A DNA stretch of 10,688 bases, taken from Planctomycetota bacterium (lineage in GTDB: Bacteria > Planctomycetota > Brocadiia > SM23-32). How positions within the stretch are numbered: position 1 is the first letter of the stretch; every line of letters begins with the position of its first letter. This document shows, piece after piece, positions 7,013-10,688 of the stretch. Location of the stretch: NCBI GenBank assembly GCA_018400625.1, contig JAGYMJ010000238.1, positions 1 through 10,688 of the forward strand, given 5' to 3'. Below the pieces are notes generated by a model. The model was given only the letters and a program-made list of their open reading frames with translations, was not told the origin of the DNA and did no database searches. The position numbers were made by a program, and so were the translations under genes.

Positions 7013-9616
7013 TCAGTTCACGTGGGTCAGGATATTTAATGCTGTATGGCGGGCCTTATGCCCCAAAATATGAGTCTCCCTCTCATCAAGCTGCAAGCGT
7101 TTTACCTCACCAAAGGGGCCTTTCCCATGGGCTAAAAAGATTGTACCGCTGTTGGACTCCGGGAAGAGGGTCTGGAACTCTCTGCGCAAATCTTCCGGAA
7201 TCTCCTTTTCCGGGTTTTTGATAGCGTTTCGGGCAAGCGCGACCAGGGCGGCTTCTTCCCTGATGTCTCTGATGATATGCCATGAAATCAGGTTGGCTTG
7301 AGTCTGGAAAAGCGATTGCCCGACAACGAGAGCGGAACCCTGGAACCCGCCCAAAAGGGCATAATAAAATTCATTCCGCAAATGAAAAACCAATTCGCTC
7401 CAGTTGTATGAACGCAGGTCACTTAAACGCCATAATGCAGGGCGAGCATCTCCCTCATTATCCGCTATATACTCGAAAAGATCATGTTTTCCGGCCGGGA
7501 TATCACCACCAACAATGGCATTATGGAGATTAAAGGGGGCATCCAGGTTTTCTAACAGACCGGGGGGCAAACGATAGAAGAAAAAAAACGGGGAAAAACC
7601 CATTTTGGCAACAGCATCGGCAGATTCCACTCCATCCGCTCGGCTGCAGATCAGCCAATTCAACCCTCCTTCATCCTGAATCACATTCTCACTGTTGTAG
7701 CTCTGTGCGACCATTTCAGCACAAACGGCAGCCATTCCCGGGGAATAAAGCCCAAACGTTTCGATTCCCGCCCTCCGGGCGGCGTCAATTGCAAATTCCC
7801 ATTCCATCTTCTCTGTTTGCGCGCTCATATGGAAATTAAGCGCCTTAGCTGAAACAGTATCAGTAAAATTGAAAACGGTTTCCGAGGCCAAGCCGACATC
7901 ACCGACCAATTGCTGGAGAGCAAAGCCGGCATCGGGTTTTATCTCAACCGGGAACACACGCAGATGGAGGGGGAACTCAAGGGTTTCTTCCCGGGAGGAA
8001 ACCAGCAGCCGTGCTCCATACTCTCCTGCTTTCAGCTCGGAACTGCTCAAAGTAACGGCAAAAAAAACCTCCTCATCTTCCTGGATATCCTGCCTTCTGA
8101 ATGTTTGCAGTTCGGCGGTTTGCGAATGCGGGTTAATGATTTCCCAGAGAAAATAATTGCTTGCACTGAGATTTAACACATCGTTCTCTTCCGGCTCTTT
8201 ACCCGTTACATTTATAATTCCTACCTGAATATCTTCTATCAGTTCCTGCGCTCTGATTTTGAACAACAAAGTTTTTGAGGTACCTTTCCCCATCGACACA
8301 TCTATTTTTTGAAAAGGCTGCCAATCAGGACCTGAAAGTCTTTGCACGTCAAATGGTAATGGATTTTTTGCGGCCCTTTCGGGCGATTCCTCGGATACAA
8401 CATTTTCATCACCTGGATCGAGTTTTTCCAGTTTCGGCGGTGGAAGGGTCTTAGCTCTAACGGCCGGTTTTGCCTGCGATTCCGCTATTTTTACTGTAAA
8501 ATGCTGAATTCGTCTGCCGTTGGAATAAATTTCATGACTGACCCAGGCCATATCTTCCAGTTGATGGCCTCCGACGTTAATCGTATCGCCCACTATGCTG
8601 AATTGATCGAGGTTATCGAAGACGATCGTTTCCAGCGGACCGATTTCTTCACCATTTTTATTGTAAGCGCGGTTGACAATGGAGATATTTATAGGGCCTT
8701 CCATTAAGGATTTAACTCTCAGGGAGAGCATTTTTTCACTGGCGGATTTTTGATATAAAGTTTCTGCAAGAAAGTCCTCAGAAATAAAATCTACTGCGGG
8801 TAAACCTTGCAGGGGTATCAACAACATCTTTGTCGTCATTTTTTCATCGGGCGCCAGGTCCTGGATACGCAACTCGGTCCCAATAACTCCATGGGAGTTT
8901 TTGACGGCCAAAAATCTGTCCGGAGCGGAGTCCAGATGCACGATACCGATCCCGGCTTTAATTACGGGTTCTATGCCCGCGAGCCAGTGCAGTTGCAAAT
9001 CATTGCCTTCAAGAAGAGGATGGAATCGTCTCAAGAGCGCATCCGGGCCGTATGTTTGCGAGGAATAAGGGCCACCAAGAGTAAAAAAGCCTCTTTTAAG
9101 AGGAGAGGTTTTACCATGCAGAACATTAAAAATGGAAGGAGCAAGATCATTGCGTAAATATTGTCCGGAAGTGTTTTCGAAAGACATACTCACTTCAATC
9201 AGCGGGCAGCCGGCCTTAAAAGTTAGTTTTTTTTCGACGGAATAACGCCCCGCCTCAGCCGCAAAAGCGATAGAGATCCGCGTCTCGTCCACTTCTTTTT
9301 TCACAACCTCATAAGGCATGCCGGCGGTTCCGGTTTCTTGCAATAAACCGCTGTAATCACCTTTTTCAAAAGATGTGACCTCCTCACCGGTTGGTTTCAG
9401 CTTCAGGCCGTTAATTACAGCTCCATAGGAGGGGATTATTGAGACTTCGTAGAATTCATTATTAATGACATATAAGGTATCATCTTCAACAATCTTTTCG
9501 GTGAGTTTTAATCCGTTTTCACTTGCCGATATGGAAAAAGACAAAAAGATAAAAAGCAAAAAAGACAATAACGGATTAAGGCGTATGAAATTTAAGAACT
9601 TGGATTTCAACAGCAT
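7013..9616 (-). CDS. Secreted multidomain protein, mutarotase-like plus GH123/DUF4091-like scaffold
   Basis: A complete 867-residue protein with a clear signal peptide: basic N-terminus, hydrophobic stretch 14-29, likely cleavage near 31-32 after SISAS. Residues about 40-285 look like a galactose-mutarotase/β-supersandwich domain (NNEFYEVSIIPSYGAVINGLKL at 52-73 has the family's 'polypeptide then G' opening). Another β-rich segment follows (about 290-378), then a Pro/Lys/Glu linker (about 380-428). A second β-sandwich (about 430-558) ends in LKAGEYGARLLVSS and FPLHLRVFPVEI, the pattern that precedes the barrel in GH123/DUF4091-type proteins. The remaining 310 residues hold (I)RDIREEAALVALAR (782-796), like the closing helix of DUF4091. 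I see no clear Asp-Glu catalytic pair, and the barrel seems short. The protein is probably periplasmic or extracellular and glycan-related, but activity is uncertain. It lies 11 bp after yjbQ. A GGGGGAA 14 nt upstream of the ATG is a distant ribosome-binding site, so coupling to yjbQ translation is plausible. Confidence 0.7.
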   Translation of the reverse strand: MLLKSKFLNFIRLNPLLSFLLFIFLSFSISASENGLKLTEKIVEDDTLYVINNEFYEVSIIPSYGAVINGLKLKPTGEEVTSFEKGDYSGLLQETGTAGMPYEVVKKEVDETRISIAFAAEAGRYSVEKKLTFKAGCPLIEVSMSFENTSGQYLRNDLAPSIFNVLHGKTSPLKRGFFTLGGPYSSQTYGPDALLRRFHPLLEGNDLQLHWLAGIEPVIKAGIGIVHLDSAPDRFLAVKNSHGVIGTELRIQDLAPDEKMTTKMLLIPLQGLPAVDFISEDFLAETLYQKSASEKMLSLRVKSLMEGPINISIVNRAYNKNGEEIGPLETIVFDNLDQFSIVGDTINVGGHQLEDMAWVSHEIYSNGRRIQHFTVKIAESQAKPAVRAKTLPPPKLEKLDPGDENVVSEESPERAAKNPLPFDVQRLSGPDWQPFQKIDVSMGKGTSKTLLFKIRAQELIEDIQVGIINVTGKEPEENDVLNLSASNYFLWEIINPHSQTAELQTFRRQDIQEDEEVFFAVTLSSSELKAGEYGARLLVSSREETLEFPLHLRVFPVEIKPDAGFALQQLVGDVGLASETVFNFTDTVSAKALNFHMSAQTEKMEWEFAIDAARRAGIETFGLYSPGMAAVCAEMVAQSYNSENVIQDEGGLNWLICSRADGVESADAVAKMGFSPFFFFYRLPPGLLENLDAPFNLHNAIVGGDIPAGKHDLFEYIADNEGDARPALWRLSDLRSYNWSELVFHLRNEFYYALLGGFQGSALVVGQSLFQTQANLISWHIIRDIREEAALVALARNAIKNPEKEIPEDLRREFQTLFPESNSGTIFLAHGKGPFGEVKRLQLDERETHILGHKARHTALNILTHVN

Positions 9617-9627
9617 CTTATTATCAA

Positions 9628-10047
9628 TTATTCCCCCAACACCTGAACGATCAATTCACGTTCGCGGGCGCGAACATCAAAATCGATAAAAACGATCTGC
9701 TGCCAGGTTCCAAGTAAAAATCTTTTATTATTGAAGGGGATGGTCACCGATGGTCCCAACAAGCTGGCTCTGACATGCGAGTGACCATTGCCGTCATGCC
9801 ATCTCTCTTCATGATGGTAACGGTGGTCTTTAGGAATATTTTTTTCGCACCAATCCGTTATATCTTGCACCAATCCCGGTTCATATTCAAGAGTGGTCAA
9901 CGCGCCTGTTGACCCCGGCACAAAAACGGTAACGATCCCGTTTGACACGGAAGATTGTGAGAGGACATTAATAACATCTTGAGTGATGTCAACAACGGAC
10001 ATATCTTCCTGTGTTCCAAATTTAATGCTTTCCGTTTCTATTGTCAT
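9628..10047 (-). CDS. yjbQ: YjbQ-family protein (UPF0047)
   Basis: A complete 139-residue cytoplasmic protein of the YjbQ/UPF0047 family, at the usual length. Hallmarks are VFVPGSTGALTTLEYEPG (41-58), HHEERWHDGNGHSHVRASL (78-96) with its His cluster and GN, LLGPSVTIPF (96-105), and LLGTWQQIVFIDFDVRARER (111-130). The family is a small β-rich trimer. E. coli YjbQ has been reported to have weak thiamine-phosphate synthase activity, and 'secondary thiamine-phosphate synthase' is the common label, but its physiological role is unsettled. The start is fixed by AAGGAG (10060-10055), 7 nt before the ATG. It is the first gene of a likely two-gene unit with the secreted protein. No thiamine genes or TPP riboswitch are visible nearby, so context does not support a thiamine role. 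Confidence 0.95.
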   Translation of the reverse strand: MTIETESIKFGTQEDMSVVDITQDVINVLSQSSVSNGIVTVFVPGSTGALTTLEYEPGLVQDITDWCEKNIPKDHRYHHEERWHDGNGHSHVRASLLGPSVTIPFNNKRFLLGTWQQIVFIDFDVRARERELIVQVLGE

Positions 10048-10054
10048 GGCCTTT

Positions 10055-10060
10055 CTCCTT
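10055..10060 (-). promoter_or_regulatory. yjbQ: Ribosome-binding site of yjbQ
   Basis: On the minus strand AAGGAG precedes the ATG (10047) by 7 nt. It is the best ribosome-binding site in the window and supports efficient translation of yjbQ. Confidence 0.8.
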
Positions 10061-10115
10061 TTCCTACATTAACTTATTGCTTTTATTCTCTATCATAAAC
10101 CTCAGACAATTATCA

Positions 10116-10139
10116 ATTATAATTATAACATGTTTTCAA
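10116..10139 (-). promoter_or_regulatory. Possible promoter of the yjbQ unit
   Basis: The 92-bp spacer before yjbQ is strongly A/T-rich. Its minus strand carries two abutting exact TATAAT hexamers (10127-10122 and 10121-10116), with TTGAAA just upstream. Spacing to that TTGAAA is too short for a standard sigma-70 pair, and the better-spaced -35 candidates match only three of six bases. A promoter here is plausible because no terminator separates it from the upstream synthetase, but the exact boxes are uncertain. Confidence 0.35.
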
Positions 10140-10688
10140 TTAAAAATCCACTAAATCAGCTAATTGGCGATAATCGGTTTTACCGGTACCTAACAGCGGG
10201 ATTTCTTCGACAAGCTGAACGTGTTTGATGTTATGCAGCGGGCTCAAACCGGAATTCTTTATTATACTGTTGGCCTTTTGGCGGTCAATATCACGGCGTG
10301 TGGAGAAAAGAATTATCTGAGGACGTCCCGCCCTTTCAACAGCATCTACGGCAACTTGTGCTACTTCTTTACCGGAGGGATATTCTTTTTTTAAAACCTC
10401 TTCGACAGCCGGTAAAGATATCATTTCGCCCCCTATTTTAACAAAGCGTTTCAGGCGACCACAAAATTCCAGCACCCCTTTTTCATCCTCCCGTACCAGA
10501 TCGCCGGTCTCATACCACTTCCTGCCTTCGAATTCAACGAAGGGGTCCTTCCGTTGACCGTTTTGCGGCAAGTATCCCTTAAAGACACTGGGCCCCCTTA
10601 ATAAAAGCATTCCCCTCTCGCCGCGGCCGACCTGTTTCCAGGTCCCGACATCAACGATCGCATGTTCAAAGGAGGGTAAAAGCTTACC
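10140..10688 (-). CDS. C-terminal part of an AMP-forming acyl-ACP/acyl-CoA synthetase (Aas-like)
   Basis: The frame is open from the window edge to a TAA at 10140-10142, so this is the last 182 residues of a longer protein. The first ATG at 10610 is internal: the 26 codons upstream read GKLLPSFEHAIVDVG and onward, matching the adenylate-forming family. Numbering from the edge, RGPSVFKGYL (31-40) precedes ETGDL (60-64, core motif A7), then GRLKRFVKIGGEMISL (77-92, A8 hinge), and LLGTGKTDYRQL (165-176, A10) with the catalytic Lys at 170. The wording around RFVKIGGEMISL and the LGTGK motif resembles the synthetase domain of Aas (2-acylglycerophosphoethanolamine acyltransferase/acyl-ACP synthetase) more than generic acyl-CoA ligases. 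The family activates fatty acids with ATP for transfer to ACP or CoA. Whether a PlsC or MFS part is fused at the missing N-terminus cannot be seen. No terminator follows within the 92-bp gap to yjbQ. Confidence 0.85.
   Translation of the reverse strand, partial: GKLLPSFEHAIVDVGTWKQVGRGERGMLLLRGPSVFKGYLPQNGQRKDPFVEFEGRKWYETGDLVREDEKGVLEFCGRLKRFVKIGGEMISLPAVEEVLKKEYPSGKEVAQVAVDAVERAGRPQIILFSTRRDIDRQKANSIIKNSGLSPLHNIKHVQLVEEIPLLGTGKTDYRQLADLVDF

Noticed and set aside
9460..9500. The N-terminal β-supersandwich of the secreted protein could suggest a YidC-type insertase.
   Set aside because: There is a cleavable signal peptide and no later membrane helices, and the insertase domain is absent; a mutarotase-like fold explains the similarity.

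Overview
The window is ordinary bacterial chromosome, densely coded and of moderate GC. It uses the standard code and ATG starts, and shows no phage, plasmid or resistance genes. Five genes are complete and one runs off the right edge. The gene set is a four-TM FtsK/SpoIIIE translocase, an MFS-like/spermidine-synthase fusion, a large secreted protein with mutarotase-like and GH123/DUF4091-like parts, a YjbQ protein and an Aas-like acyl-ACP/acyl-CoA synthetase tail. This mix, together with hairpin repeats in the spacers, fits an uncultured Gram-negative lineage of the Omnitrophota, Hydrogenedentes or Planctomycetes sort. That placement is inference; no taxonomic marker is present.

Layout. Positions 1-249 are non-coding and carry a 7-bp inverted repeat (18-47) and one copy of a dispersed repeat (about 47-116). 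Two plus-strand genes follow, 36 bp apart and probably co-transcribed: an M20D-type amidohydrolase (250-1572) and ftsK (1609-3975). A convergent spacer (3976-4121) holds a second repeat copy. The rest is read from the minus strand. In transcription order it is the 3' part of an AMP-forming acyl-ACP/acyl-CoA synthetase (10688-10140), yjbQ (10047-9628), a secreted multidomain protein (9616-7013; only 11 bp after yjbQ), and an MFS-like/spermidine synthase fusion (6758-4122). The 254-bp spacer before the last gene holds two repeat copies head to head, which make a long inverted repeat.

How the genes relate. The sequence does not show a single pathway or a defence-like system. ftsK is a chromosome-segregation housekeeping gene. 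yjbQ and the secreted protein look like one transcription unit, with the ribosome-binding site of the second lying inside the end of the first. The fusion protein and the secreted protein are both large and poorly characterised, and both act at or beyond the membrane.

The most unusual content is (i) a family of about 65-75-nt hairpin-plus-tail repeats that occupies every spacer longer than about 140 bp, (ii) the fusion protein, whose membrane part is a clear internal duplication and whose synthase part keeps the DCTD active-site motif, and (iii) the secreted protein, which looks like a glycoside-hydrolase scaffold with a short, perhaps degenerate catalytic region.
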